64,000 nt of DNA from Microstegium vimineum (lineage: Eukaryota > Streptophyta > Magnoliopsida > Poales > Poaceae): contig CM039134.1 of the NCBI GenBank assembly GCA_022036555.1, forward strand, positions 8,680,818-8,744,817, read 5' to 3'. The translations under genes were made by a program, and so were the position numbers. Of this stretch, positions 1 through 11,793 are shown one piece after another (position 1 is the stretch's first letter; each line of letters starts with the position of its first letter). A model generated the notes under the pieces. It was not told the origin of the DNA. It ran no database searches and saw only the letters and a program-made list of their open reading frames with translations.

Positions 1-2112
1 TATGGCATAGTATACAAGGCTTATTTGCGTGATGGATCTGTTGTTGCTGTTAAAAGGCTGAAGGATTATAATGCCGTCGGTGGGGAAGTTCAATTCCAAA
101 CTGAAGTTGAAGTCATAAGCTTAGCTGTTCATCGGAATCTCCTCCGTCTTATTGGATTCTGCACTAACGAGAGCGAGAGGTTACTTGTTTATCCATATAT
201 GCCAAATGGAAGTGTTGCTTCTCAGTTGCGAGGTTAGTCACTCTTCTTACTCATGACTTCCATGTGCATATGATGTTGCAAGCTGGTCCAGTTTTTTAAG
301 AGCGCAAGTCTAAAAATTCTATTTTTTGTCACGAGAGGGGAAATGGCTAAAAATACTTAAGAAAATGTCCACTCGGAAAAACTTGAGTGGTAAAATGGCT
401 ATCAAAGATGGATGTAAATATTTAAATACTTTTGCATAACTGTTAAACTTCTTCTATCTAACACGAACTAATTACCCTATTTATGGATGCGTCACAGTTT
501 ATGTGAAATGTGTCAGCTTTCCAGCATGTGTTTAGTGTTTCTGCATAGTGCATATAGATTATAAATACTAAATTTAGTTTTGTGTTGTCTGGACCATACC
601 TTACGCTTTCTACAGACATGCAAGCTAGCATGATATCTATTGGTGTGTTGCAGCTGGTCTTGCATCTACTTATCGTAGGCAGTCACCACATGCTCTATTT
701 GCTGCTGAAAATGTAATACGCGAATATAGTTTGTGCACGGTCTAATGTGAAAAATTAGACGCATCATATGAATATTATAGTATAAAAAAGTTTTAGCCTA
801 ATTTATACCATGATGTGAATAACCTAACCGATCACTTTTTCTTTAAACACAAATGCCTGGTAATTTTCAGTCTTGTTAACTATGCCAGACAAGCAGCTTG
901 TCTTTGCCATGTTGATGTCCTTCCATTCAAACTATAATGGTGCCATTGGCTGTTGAATATATTGACCAAATTAAACCCTACTCCTGTTTCTGCTGTGGAG
1001 CTCTGCAATAATGTTATATGTTCATGTGATATACTGCTTTCAAGTCCAGTTTTGAACTATGAACTGAAGCCATCAAACATCAATCTCTAGCTATCAAACT
1101 CATGGCATGTGGTATTTTGTTAATCAATAACAGCAAACACCATGTAAGCTTCGTCCACGTGTATTGTCCACTATGTATTCAAATTCACTTCTTCCATTTT
1201 ATTCAGAACATATAAATGGCAAGCCAGCTCTAGACTGGTCAAGGAGAAAGAGGATAGCACTAGGCACAGCACGTGGTCTGCTCTACCTTCACGAGCAATG
1301 CGATCCAAAAATAATCCATCGAGACGTAAAAGCCTCCAATGTGCTTCTTGATGAATATTTCGAAGCAATTGTGGGAGATTTTGGACTGGCAAAACTCTTA
1401 GATCATAGGGAGTCTCATGTTACAACTGCAGTGCGTGGCACTGTCGGACATATAGCACCAGAGTATCTGTCAACTGGCCAGTCATCAGAGAAGACTGATG
1501 TGTTTGGATTTGGGGTTCTATTGGTTGAATTGATCACTGGTCAGAAGGCGTTGGATTTTGGAAGAGTAGCGAATCAGAAGGGCGGAGTGCTCGACTGGGT
1601 AAGCATCCATCTTGTGTTTACTTATTCAATTTCAAATTTTCTTTAGAACTTTGAATGAAAAATGACTATCTTTCCTTTATTATATTTTATTTATACCTTG
1701 TTTTGCTCTGCCCTTCAGTTCAGTCTCTTGATTTTGAAATAGAAGCTTTTGTTTGTATTGCCATGAACATGTTCTCCTTGTCTGGTTCCAGGTTAAGAAA
1801 CTTCATCAAGAAAAGCAGCTAAGCATGATGGTGGACAAAGACTTGGGTAGCAACTACGACAGGGTTGAGCTGGAGGAAATGGTTCAGGTGGCTTTGCTAT
1901 GCACACAGTACCATCCATCTCACCGACCCAGAATGTCTGAGGTAATCAGGATGCTGGAAGGGGATGGGCTCGCAGAGAAATGGGAAGCGTCGCAGAACGT
2001 GGACACACCAAAGTCTGTCTCATCGGAGATCATACCTCCAAAGTACATGGATTTTGCCGCGGATGAATCTTCGCTTGGCCTCGAAGCCATGGAGCTCTCT
2101 GGACCAAGGTGA
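1..2112 (+). CDS. LRR receptor-like kinase, NIK type (3' part, truncated by window edge)
   Basis: Serine/threonine kinase domain of a plasma-membrane leucine-rich-repeat receptor kinase. Coding exons read as 1-232, 1207-1598 and 1792-2112, with GT-AG borders and continuous phase. The window opens inside the glycine-rich loop (YGIVYK); the lysine follows in VAVKRL. HRDVKASN (catalytic loop), DFGLAK and the activation-loop APEYL are all intact, so it looks like an active RD kinase. The protein ends in AMELSGPR, a tail I know from the NSP-INTERACTING KINASE group and close relatives, which act in immune and developmental signalling at the cell surface. Signal peptide, LRRs and membrane segment lie upstream of the window. 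Which NIK paralogue this is cannot be decided from this half. The intron at 233-1206 is long and AT-rich without an obvious insertion. Confidence 0.9.
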
Positions 2113-3260
2113 CCATCTGATCGATCGACCAGACCGGTCATCGCATAGATGTTTTGCCATATGAAGCCTATTGTTGTATTACATTGGAGTCGGTTAGGTG
2201 TAGAGCCCCAAGCCCCCAACACTAAGGGAAGGCGAAATTTTTTCCGGTGGATTGCGTAGGGTGTGATCTTGTCTGTCTATAGCAGCATTGTGTCTGGCAT
2301 TCATTTGTACATACAGCAGCATTGTGTGAGGTGAGCCCATCCTTGTTGCGCATCTACTTGGTGGCAAAGAGATGAGATGAATGAGTATAGATAGAAATCA
2401 AAAGTTCCCAGTGCGGTGCAGTGCAGTTGGTGCCTGTTTGTGGTTTTGCTTGCTGAAGGTGTGTACAGTGTAGCGCAGTTGACATGCGTCAATTTGTTTG
2501 ACGCGTCAGTGTTCATCGGCTTGTGACAGGGATCCATTGCATCTGTAATAACTGGGTAACATTAGTCCAGTGCGGTGCAATGCAATTGATGTAACAGGGA
2601 TCCGTTGCGTCAACCTTCTAGAGCGGCTGAGGAGCTGTGCGAGTCCAAGGTGCTGTGGCCGGTGGCGCCCCACTGCGGCGGCGACACGACCCCCAGCTGC
2701 AGCTCGCGGCCGGTTCCGCGAGGCGTCCCTGAGAGGCCGTTGATCCATCCGGGGCTCCGGCTCGCGGCCGCCGGACATCCAAAGGCCGGCGAGCTTGGCC
2801 CGACGAGACCACGAGGACGGTCACGCGGAGGCGGGCAGCGTCGTTCACGCTGGCGCTGCAGTTGGGTCCTGGCCGCTCGCGCGAGCTCAGCCACCTGCGC
2901 AACTCCGTGCTGCGCATGGCCAATTCAAATGATCAAACAGTAGTGCTCTGAAGTCTGAACAGTCAAATAATGAAATTGAATCCGACGACTCTAGCATTAT
3001 CGTCAGGGTGGACTGCACATCATTAGATCGGCCGATCAGATAACATGAGAAAAGTAACATCTGTCCAAAGGGAACAGCTTAAGTAAATGCTCCATTTCTC
3101 GATCATTTATTCATAAACCTCAAAAGTAAAACAAAATCCATTATTCATCGATATCGAACTGCAGAAGCCGCTACTAGTACAAAAACAAATATTTCATACA
3201 CCTGAACGTGCATACAGGAGTTAACAGTCTTGCTAGTGTACTAAGATTGACTTGTGGAGG
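2113..3260. other. 3' flanks of the kinase and CIA30 genes, with a GC-rich island
   Basis: Convergent 3' ends. From 2113 to about 2530 is the likely 3' UTR and terminator area of the kinase. A GC-rich island at about 2600-2945 is open in several frames on both strands. One plus frame is open from about 2730 and ends in LRNSVLRMAN followed by a stop near 2950; I do not recognise it. It could be an exon relic or simply GC-driven open frames. 2950-3260 is AT-rich and probably includes the CIA30 3' UTR. Confidence 0.4.
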
Positions 3261-6200
3261 TCACAGTGTTCTCAACGCCTTGATCCAATCAACCTCAAGC
3301 CTAAAATCACCAGGCCCAGTCTTGGCACCAGGAACACCGCCTTCTGCGTTTAAAGAGAGAGACATTCCCACGATTCGAGCAGGGTTCATTTCTAGCTTTG
3401 CCTCAATCACATTGCCTCTCCATGTGGGTAAATAGCGATCAAGAGGGATCTGTATGGAATGGGAACGGCTTCTTCATCATAAAAAAGAATTGCATATTTC
3501 GAATTTTGAATAGTAGCAAATGATAGTTTACCTTCAAGACTTGCCATCTGTCCTGGGGTATGTACACAAAAGCCTGCCATGAATTGTCTTCTTGTTGTCC
3601 GGGTGAATTCACCCAATTCTCTGTGTATATCTGTACTTAAAATTTCAGATTCTGCAGAACGATACTGACTCAGACATTAAAACTCAAAAGTAACGGGAAA
3701 ACATACGGTAGATATGTAGCATCTTCCATCCCCTTTGATCTTCATTGCTATTGTATCATATGCATCAAGGTCAATGAAACCATCAAACTGAAACAGCAGA
3801 AAGGAATTTTTTAATCAGCACTCCAGACTTTCTTATTTTGTAGAGTTATAGAAGGTAGTCTTAAGTAAGCATCATTTACTGAATCCTAAGACACATGATA
3901 TGACTTCACTGACCAAAACAGTTTGATCTAAAGCCCTAGGATGTTCAAACCTCTTAAGCCTAGATAGGGCATGTTTAGTATCTGAAATGGCATTAACTTC
4001 TATTTTGTTATATCTGGTTAGTAGTTGACAACTACTTTTCAAGAGCTACCACATAAATATATTACCATCACTGGTGACAACATTTGTGCATCTAAGGATA
4101 GCACAACATTGCTGAAATGGGATAAGCATCTGCAGAAGTAACCAGTTTGGTGCCCCAGTATCGCCCTAAAAAAGAAAAATGTACCTTCTTAGATCGCATC
4201 CCGCAGAATCCATAGCGCCTGATCCTCCATGTTGAGTCCTCGGACATATCCGAAGAAAGATTACCAGAAAACACACCTTCCAGAATACACAAGTAAAAAA
4301 AAAAAGTTACCTTACAAACCAGTCTAAGAAAATCATAAGTAAAAAAACCTGCATGTTTCAATTCAATCTTATTAAATAATAAATAATACAGCAGCTGGTA
4401 TCCACTTTCTGGTACAAGCTGGAAAAGTTAAGAATGTAGAACAATTATTACCAGTTAATGGAGTATCTCCACCTGAAGTGCCATCAGTTATTTCCAAGGA
4501 TGCAGAAGACAAACCTGAATAGCAACTTTGTCCAATTATATTCTTTCATAGATGTAAATAAGAAGCCAGGTACTAGCAGAAAAGCTGAAAAATGTCCTTA
4601 AAAGATAGAATCTAAGACACATTTAGGGTATTATCTGTTGTAAGGATATATAGTTTATCGAATTCACAAGTCCAGACATATTATTCTAAGCCACAAGTGG
4701 ATAAGTACACAACAAACTAAAGTGTTAATGTTTTTTCCTGTTCCTGCAGTAGGGGAAGGCTCACTCAAGTAATATATATCGTTGGTTTCAAAACTAGCAG
4801 GAGATAATACTGTACAGTAGTGCACCAGTTTATGCATAGGCTTGCAAGTGGTGCGGGCCGCAGCCCGCACAATCCCGCAGAGCAACCCACATTGTTAAAG
4901 CGGGTTTATGCAACTAAACCCACATACTCGCGAGTAGTGAATCGCGACTGCTGTCGCTTGCCTGGCGTCCCCGTCGGTCATGCTCTCTGCTCTGCCCTCA
5001 CCTGCAGAGACCGCTTCCTCGTCCTTTCCTCGCTCTCAGTGGCCGCGAGGGGGACTGCGGTGAGGTAGGCGGCTACCGGCTGGGGCTAGAAGCGCTGTCT
5101 GCGCATGACTGGCCGGCGAAGGCGGATTCTATGACGAATTGATGATTTGCAGAGACGGCGGTGGAGCTGTTGTGGCCAAAGCTTTGTGTGTGGGCGACAA
5201 AATCTTGTCCTTGTTTGACGTCCACGGCCGCCGGTCGGTCCTCTTTGAGGCCCATCTTCTCGCAGCACGGAGCCCTCCCCATTTGCTTGTACTAGATCTT
5301 GTTCTGATGTCGTGTGAGTATCGCCTGAAGCTGTGTGCCCGATTGCCTTTTTTTCTCTTCGAAACTACAAGGTGCTCTGATGTCTACTTAGGTGTGGGTG
5401 GGACTGCGCGTGTGGATGGAACTGCTGGCCGCCGCGGACGCCGCAAGCATAACACGGCGGAAAATGGGCCGCCACGCATACCCACATATGAGTAAGCAGC
5501 GCATGCAGACATGGGACAGGCTATCCGCAGCCGTGCCATTTGCAATTTGCATGTATATTTATGCAGTATCAAGTATCTTGTGCTGATAAGTGATAAACAC
5601 AAGGAGTGATCGACTCCCATTCGGATGACTATCTGGAAAGCAAGCTATAATAATGTTATATGTAAACCCTACATAGAATTCAGTGATTCATGCTGATGGC
5701 AAAGAATGGATAAAATGCAGGCAGCAAAGGGAAAATTTGATGAATCAATGGAGTATGGATGTGAATGGGCCTCTAGATGAGTTGGTTAGGTGGCTCTAGT
5801 AGCACTCCTTAGGCCCTGGGTTCGACTCCACGTGGGAGAGAATTTTAGGTCAGGGTTAAAAAAACTCCCCTCATGGGGAACTCCCCTTATCTGTCCCATG
5901 CCAAAGCACAAGTTTTCGGTCCGGCACAGGTCGTGGTCGTTCTCACATGGGCTATGGTGCCACTGTGTATGGGTGGGACAGGGATTTAGGGGTTTTCTCG
6001 ACCTGCGTGAAAATGTCTTCTTCTTAAATGTCCGAGGCTGCCTAGGATGATTCTAAAAGTACTATACTGGGGACTACCAGTTCAAGATTGAACTGCAGTG
6101 CATTTTTCCTCTGTGAACCATCAGAAACTAAAAAGAGCATCTTCTTAACATATTTTGAGAGCAAAACCAAAGGAGCATTCCCAACACCAGGCAATCATCC

Positions 6201-7070
6201 ATAAATATCTCCCAGTCATAAAGCAGAATGACAAATTATACCAGTATTTAGAGAAACAGTAACAGTTCATAACATTTATAAAAGTATAATTCGAAAGTGA
6301 GGCAATACCTCCATACTCTGAATCTGAGTACAAATGCCATCTTTTCAGCTCATCTTTTGAGTTGAAATTGAAGATATATTTTTCACTTGGTGGAATTAGA
6401 TCATCTGAACTCCATACAAGAGCTGCCAATTAAGCATGTAGGAACAAAATCAATATAGACCAAGATAGTTAAGGAGGTTATGTATTTTCCAGAAGAATTT
6501 ATTCTGCGCACTTAAAAGTAGAATTTACATAAATTCCTTGTTTACAGATTAGTAAAACATGCTATTCCTACAGAGACACCATGAATTCCAGACACCACAT
6601 ATCTATTTCAGATCTGCAATGCATGAGTAGCAACTACTAAGATGTCTTAAGTCTACTGCTGGTACATATGGAATGAAACTGGCATTATATTCTATTCATA
6701 ATGATAAATATCATGATTAATATTGCTGACAATCTGATATGCTTGCAAATTTCATATCATGTATAATACTCAACATTTTTCAATCTGTCACTAGGAACAT
6801 TCTTATTATGCATCCTAGCCACGCTGTACTATTTGCTTTCCATTCCTACAAAAGAAAACCAATTCCTCAAAGATCCATGACCTTGACTACACCTTATATG
6901 GTTATCATTGAACGGCTCAACAGCACCAAAGATAAATGCACGGCACATCTACAGGCACCACTACATGTTTTTCATCGAGGAAATGAACCAAACTTTGATA
7001 GCGAGCATAAGAAGCTACCTCTCTTTGTGGCATTAAAGGAAGCCTGCCACAGAGCTCGCAGCCTTGACAT
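3261..7070 (-). CDS. CIA30-family complex I assembly factor (NADH:ubiquinone oxidoreductase intermediate-associated protein 30)
   Basis: Mitochondrial chaperone-like protein for assembly of respiratory complex I. Seven exons on the minus strand: 7019-7070, 6309-6422, 4452-4514, 4185-4276, 3707-3787, 3532-3630 and 3261-3449. All junctions are GT-AG and phases add up to a 229-residue protein, the normal size for the plant family. It starts MSRLRALWQASFNATKR. The CIA30 fold region carries IPPSEKYIFNF, SEYGG, FDGFIDLDAYDTIAMKI, GDGRCY, ENWVNSPGQQ, WQAFVYIP and ends MNPARIVGMSLSL...GPGDFRLEVDWIKALRTL. No plastid or mitochondrial presequence stands out beyond the basic, Ser/Ala-rich N-terminus. The start was chosen because the 52-nt first exon joins in phase to LVWSSDD. 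Intron 2 (4515-6308) is long and holds a SINE and other inserted DNA. Confidence 0.9.
4515..5760. other. Long CIA30 intron, part with GC-rich inserted-looking DNA
   Basis: About 4840-5570 differs from the AT-rich intron around it. It opens with a palindromic GC block near 4851-4871 and carries short ORFs on both strands, none recognised. Probably an old transposon or captured sequence inside the intron; termini were not resolved. Confidence 0.3.
5761..6050 (+). mobile_element. tRNA-derived SINE in a CIA30 intron
   Basis: RNA polymerase III promoter pieces are visible: an A-box-like stretch at about 5773-5792 (GATGAGTTGGTTAGGTGG) and a perfect B box GGTTCGACTCC at 5819-5829. The spacing is right for a tRNA-related head, but there is no cloverleaf, so it is not a tRNA gene. 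The body runs to about 6050, with the CT-rich block and conserved 3' part typical of grass SINEs. It sits antisense to CIA30. Exact ends and target duplication were not resolved. Confidence 0.75.
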
Positions 7071-8531
7071 GGAGGCAACGAAAGCCAACTCCAGGAGTGG
7101 ATCTAGTAAAGGACATGGGTGTACACATATACACCCAATAAATTTTGCAAAAAGTTAGAAGTTTGTAGGTATTGAATAGCCAAATAGCTTGAGGTAGTTT
7201 GGGAACTCGGTTTCGCACAGCAGACAGGGAAGAGAAGAGGGTGGGAATAACTGGTGGGTGCTCTTCACCGGCCTAGAGATCGGTGAAGGCTTGAGCGCCT
7301 GTTGTAGCCGTGTAGGGCGGTGGCAGTAGCCCAGATATGTAACACATATTCGATCATGCTTTCATAGAATTAAGCATAGTTTCAAATTGTTTAACTAGAA
7401 GTAGCAATTGTTGAACATATTAAAGGCTGAAATATAAAGATGATATGAAACAACAAAATGATTAAAAAACTTATAAATTACAGGCAACTTGCTCTAGGTA
7501 ATTCCCACTGGTTGTAGCTCTGCTCTTTGAATGTCATTCACAAGTTGATTCCAATAATGCATTGAAATGAGAAGCCAATTGGGTGATTGACCAAATTAAT
7601 ACAGTAACTTACAAATTCAATTCAGTGGTGCTGGTGGACAGAACAGGTGGAGTGGTAGCTCATTCGCTCTGCTGCAATCACCAATCGCCCGGTGCCTTGG
7701 CCTCTCGCGGCCGCCCAGCGCCCAGCCGGCTGTGGAGGCTCCAATCAGCACTGGTTCACTGGGTCTGCTCCAATCGGCGGAATGGCAGACCGCCGGACAC
7801 CCTTTGCTGAGCGCTCTGTACTCGACTGCCCCACATACACGCCAGCCGCGGCCGTAGCCCCGCTCCGCTCCGCCCCCGCGACCAGGACGCCCAGGTCACC
7901 GCCGCCGCGCCCAGCCGCCTAGGTCACTGCCGCCGCCGCGCCCGCCCGCCGCCGCCTTCGGAAATTTGGGAGAGAAGAGAAAGCAAAGAGAAACGGGAGA
8001 AAACAGAAGCTGGGCCTACAGCTAATGTGCCTTGTTGGGCCAGCGGAGAATAGTTTGTTTGGGCTGAATTTAGAAATTTGCTGTCATTTTGACTTTTTTT
8101 TTATCTTTTAACATCTATATATACTATGTCTATACTGGCCAGGAGTCAGCCTGTCACAATTGTTTAACATATTTTCTGATTTCCAAGTTTGTTTCAGAGG
8201 TTTTTGTATATATATATACATTGATGTCATCCTACAGAACAGATAGCTCAAGAGTTAGGAGATATCAGCCATTGCCATTTGAAATAGCATGCACGGTTGA
8301 TCAACCACCAGTCTTTCAGTCTTTGCTTCCTTGGCATTCTAGGGTGCTTTTTTTAAAACATCATTCTATAGTGCTTTTGGTTGGATTTTTGGTTTCGACT
8401 TTTACCCACAAAAGTCAAAAGCCCAACCAAAAGGCTTGTTTGGAAGCAACTTTTTCAAAAATAACTATTTTTCTTAGTATAGTTTTGATCCTGCATTTGA
8501 CTTTATCTTTCTTCTTTTAAAAATGGGTTAA
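7071..8531. other. CIA30 upstream region and spacer
   Basis: 7071-7240 is the likely CIA30 5' UTR and promoter. A GC-rich block at about 7680-7960 is open in several frames, rich in Ala, Pro and Arg, with no recognisable protein. 7980-8370 is AT-rich and featureless to me. A hairpin at 8374-8433 is listed separately. Confidence 0.35.
8374..8433. repeat. Snap-back inverted repeat
   Basis: Arms CTTTTGGTTGG (8374-8384) and CCAACCAAAAG (8423-8433) are exact reverse complements, with a second inner complementary pair (GACTTTT / AAAAGTC). It looks like a small foldback element or a MITE end. Confidence 0.6.
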
Positions 8532-8794
8532 GGCTGTGTTTAGATGCTGAAAAACGACAGGTTTTTGGTGAAAAAAATCTTGTAGCATTATTCGTTTGTA
8601 TTTGGTAATTAGTGTATAATCATTAACTAATTAGGCTTAAAAATTCGTCTCACAAAGTTAAAGTAAATTGTGTAATTAGTTTTTGATTTTGTATACATTT
8701 AGTACTTCATGCATATACCGCAAGTTTGATGTGACGGAAAATCTTTTTTTTGGATAGTGTCAAAGTTTGGGTTTTTTTGGAACTAAACACAGCC
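8532..8794. mobile_element. MITE with 12-bp terminal inverted repeats
   Basis: Begins GGCTGTGTTTAG and ends CTAAACACAGCC, a perfect 12-bp inverted repeat. The inner sequence (TAATTAGGCTTAAAA, GTGTAATTAGTTTTT, TTTAGTACTTCATGCATAT, GATGTGACGG) is shared with the element at 9638-9933, so both belong to one family. No coding capacity. The target duplication is not clear. Confidence 0.8.
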
Positions 8795-9637
8795 TTTTAA
8801 CTCTGTGTAAGTCCTCGATGCTCTGTCCAGGCGTCACTGTGATGCCAATTGCGACCCAAGAATTCTGTGCAGTGGTGCATAAAAAATTATGTGTTCGGGG
8901 GCCTCATCGGCTTCACTGCAGATTTAATTTCGCGCAGAGCATCGCTGACAATTTTTTTCTTTAGAAGGTTGGTGTGGCATTGTATTCGTTTATGGCATAG
9001 GAGCCACATAAAGAACTGCACTTGTGGGATGCTTTGCTGTTCCAGCTGAAGGCCGCTTGGACATTACTCCTATGTGCTTGGCCACGAGCCTTCAGAAGCC
9101 TGTAAACAGAGGCGGTGTCAAGCTTTCCATTTGTCATTTGATTAGGATCAATGAATGGCGAGGTTCTGTTATCCGGCTGATGAGTGAGAGTGGCATTTGA
9201 TAGCAGTGCTTGTAGTGACTGAAGTTGTGCCGATGCAACATTTGATAGCCTACTCACAAATGCACAGAGGCTTCTTTTTTTTGTGCAGAGACTGAAAAGG
9301 GCAGGGAAACGGTTGGGACAACTTTGACCGTTGGCTGTTTTTTGTTGTAAGAAAAAAAATATTGTAACATAACTAAATACTGTAACATAACTAATAAGTT
9401 AAACGAACAAGCTCGCCCTGTACTGTAGTTTGTGAATAGCAGTCTAGCATACCAACAAAATGTAGCAGTAGCACAGCAGGCTGTCTGTCTCTGTAGATGA
9501 GCGAGAGGAGGGAAGTATGATACGATGCCGCCCCGCGTGCTACCAGTCGGTGCAGCTAGCGCTGTTGCCACTTGCAACAGTAAAGCGAGCTGGCAGCTGA
9601 TGGTAGTGATAAAAAATGCAGTAGAGACTTGTCCATG
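8795..9637. other. Spacer between two related MITEs
   Basis: Contains minus-strand open frames, for example 8961-9257, rich in Ser, Ala and Leu. I do not recognise a product and see no convincing splice structure. Possibly a captured gene fragment or unannotated repeat. Confidence 0.3.
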
Positions 9638-9933
9638 GGTTGTGTTTAGACGATGGAAATATGGTGAAAAAATCTTCTAGCACTTGTTATGTCACACTGT
9701 AGTAATTTTGTTTTTATTTGGTAATAATTGTCCAAACATTGATTAATTAGGCTTAAAATGTTCGTCTTGCAAAGTACAACAAAACTGTGTAATTAGTTTT
9801 TTATTTCATTTATATTTAGTACTTCATATATGTGCCGGTATTTTGATGTGATAGAGAATAGGAATTCAGTGTGATGGAGAATCTTGTAAAGTTTTGGAAT
9901 TTTAGATGGATTTCTGGAGAATTAAACATAACC
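9638..9933. mobile_element. Second, degenerate copy of the 8532 MITE family
   Basis: Starts GGTTGTGTTTAGA and ends TTAAACATAACC. Flanked by CATG on both sides (9634-9637 and 9934-9937), a possible target duplication. The interior aligns by eye with the 8532-8794 element, with substitutions and small indels throughout. Confidence 0.7.
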
Positions 9934-10714
9934 CATGGCGAGTTTGTAAAAAAAAGCGTGATGGCGATGGAACCCGTCGATGGCGAGTGTTGGCTACTGC
10001 TGGTTTCCGGATGCTTCTTCTGCATCTGCATGCATGGACCAGGACCATGGCGTCGCACTCGCACTCGCACACCAACTGTTTGGTCGATCGATGCGTCTCA
10101 TCTCCCTCCTCGCATGCATGCAATGCAATGCAAAAGGTAGGAGCGCCTCCGATCCCTTTCCATTGCGAGCGAGCCTTTTCTCCCCTGTCGTGAATCGTGA
10201 TGATCTGATGCCTCTGCTTGCAATGCTCCAAGCGGATAGCCGGATTCAGTTTTTGGCGGCGGCAGGACACTGGACCGGCGGCCGGGCTATTCATGCAAAT
10301 TCGAGCGCCGGCTCGTTGGATCTTCAGCGATCCCGATAAATGGCAGACCGACCAAAAAGGTCCACCGTGTTTGTCTCTCTTGCCCCTTGCCTTGGAAATG
10401 AACCCCTGTGTCGAGTACGTGCGTGCGAGACGTCCGTCCACCGGATATGACAAGGTCATGCGCGTCCTGCCTGCGTGCATGCGCCTCACATGACATGACA
10501 CACATGCTGCCATGGGAGGATGGGAGGACGGGCATCCGGACACGGACCGGGTCGCGTCGCGGCATGCCATGGCATGCGCATGGCAATGGCATAGCCTTGG
10601 CGATGTGCGGGCCGCACGTCACGGCAGCGGCTGGAGCCGGTCAAGCAGCCGCGCACATGCATTGATTGATGCATGTATGCCCTTGTCGTGGACTGACTCC
10701 CCATCCCCATCCCC
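9934..10714. other. GC-rich spacer, no gene seen
   Basis: Rich in CATG and ATGC words, with long overlapping open frames on both strands caused by base composition. No recognisable protein, splice pattern or RNA gene. Confidence 0.4.
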
Positions 10715-10722
10715 ATCGGAGC

Positions 10723-11168
10723 TAAAGTTGGGCATAAAGCCCGAGCCCGGTGCCCGCAGCCCGTTATTTTTGGCCCGGAACGGACACGGCACGAGCCCGA
10801 TTTTATGCGGGCCCGGGCTGGCCCGGCTCGGTGCGCGGGCCGTGCCTGGGCCACATCTCAGGCACGGTGGGCCGTCAAGGCACGGCTCGCTGAAATATTT
10901 AAGCTCGACAATATTTGAAATTTTAATATATAATAGTTCTAAATCCAAACATACATCTACTTAACATTGCATTCCAACATTCAAAATGAGGCAATTTGCA
11001 CAAAAAATCATAAAAAATAGGCCAAATGAGGTACGGGCTGGCACGACCCGTTTTTTTTACCATGCCTCACAGGCCGGCACGAAAATTGGCCCACAGGGCC
11101 GTGCCTGGCCGAAGGTCAGGCCCGTAGGGCTGCCCGGGCCGTGCCGGCCCAGCCGTTGCCCATCTTTA
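10723..11168. mobile_element. Non-autonomous hAT-type element with 8-bp target duplication
   Basis: 446 bp. Termini TAAAGTTGGGCA and, at the other end, the complement of TAAAGATGGGCA give short inverted repeats. Both sides carry the same 8-bp direct repeat ATCGGAGC (10715-10722 and 11169-11176), the duplication length of hAT transposases. GC-rich subterminal regions, rich in GGGCC and GGCAC words, flank an AT-rich core. No ORF for a transposase. It ends about 625 bp upstream of the CLE start codon. Confidence 0.9.
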
Positions 11169-11176
11169 ATCGGAGC

Positions 11177-11793
11177 CCGCTTGGCATCGCATCGCAGCCG
11201 CGCGCACGCCGCACGGAGACACGGCGCGGGTGCATGCGGGCGTTAGACGTACGGGCCGACAGGCAACGCAAGCGAACAAACAGGGACGGGGACGTCTGCA
11301 CCGACGCCCCTCCACCCCCGCCGGCAGGCGACGCAAACGGAGGGGGCTCACCGTCTCACTCACTCATTGCGCCTTTGTCCGCCGCTCACGTCAAATCGAG
11401 TCGTGCGTGCCCCTCCCTCCTCCTTCTCGTCGTCGTCTTCCTCCCGTTGCCCTTGCGCTGCTAGATCGGCGCGTCGTCCCGTCCCGTCGCATGCATCATT
11501 GCCGATTATTACAGCGCCACCACCACCACCACACGCCGTTCTTCTTCGGACACGGACACTGCCGCGCCCACTCCACTCCTGCTGCATGCATTGCGCCCTT
11601 GCCGGCTTGCCCCCCCTCCCCTCTCTCTCGCTCGCATCCTGCCTAGCTACTGCCGTTATCTATCCCCTCTCGCCCGCCCGTGTCAGCGCACCGCGCGTCG
11701 TGTCAGCTGACACACCGGCCGGCCGTGTCGTCCACTAATTATCCCGTGCTCTGGCGGCTGGCGAGGCGGGCGAGATCGACCTCCTCCATAGAT
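11177..11793 (+). promoter_or_regulatory. Upstream region of the CLE gene
   Basis: GC- and CT-rich DNA between the hAT-type element and the CLE start codon, with a CAC-rich tract near 11516-11532. Promoter and 5' UTR must lie here, but I see no clear TATA box and cannot place the transcription start. Confidence 0.35.

Noticed and set aside
5761..5850. tRNA gene suggested by A and B boxes
   Set aside because: No acceptor stem, anticodon stem or cloverleaf; the sequence continues as a SINE body.
9902..10570. 222-codon minus-strand ORF
   Set aside because: Overlapping open frames on both strands in GC-rich DNA, extends into a MITE, and no domain is recognisable.
11680..11793. Upstream in-frame start for the CLE gene
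   Set aside because: It would place 38 residues before the signal peptide and abolish secretion.
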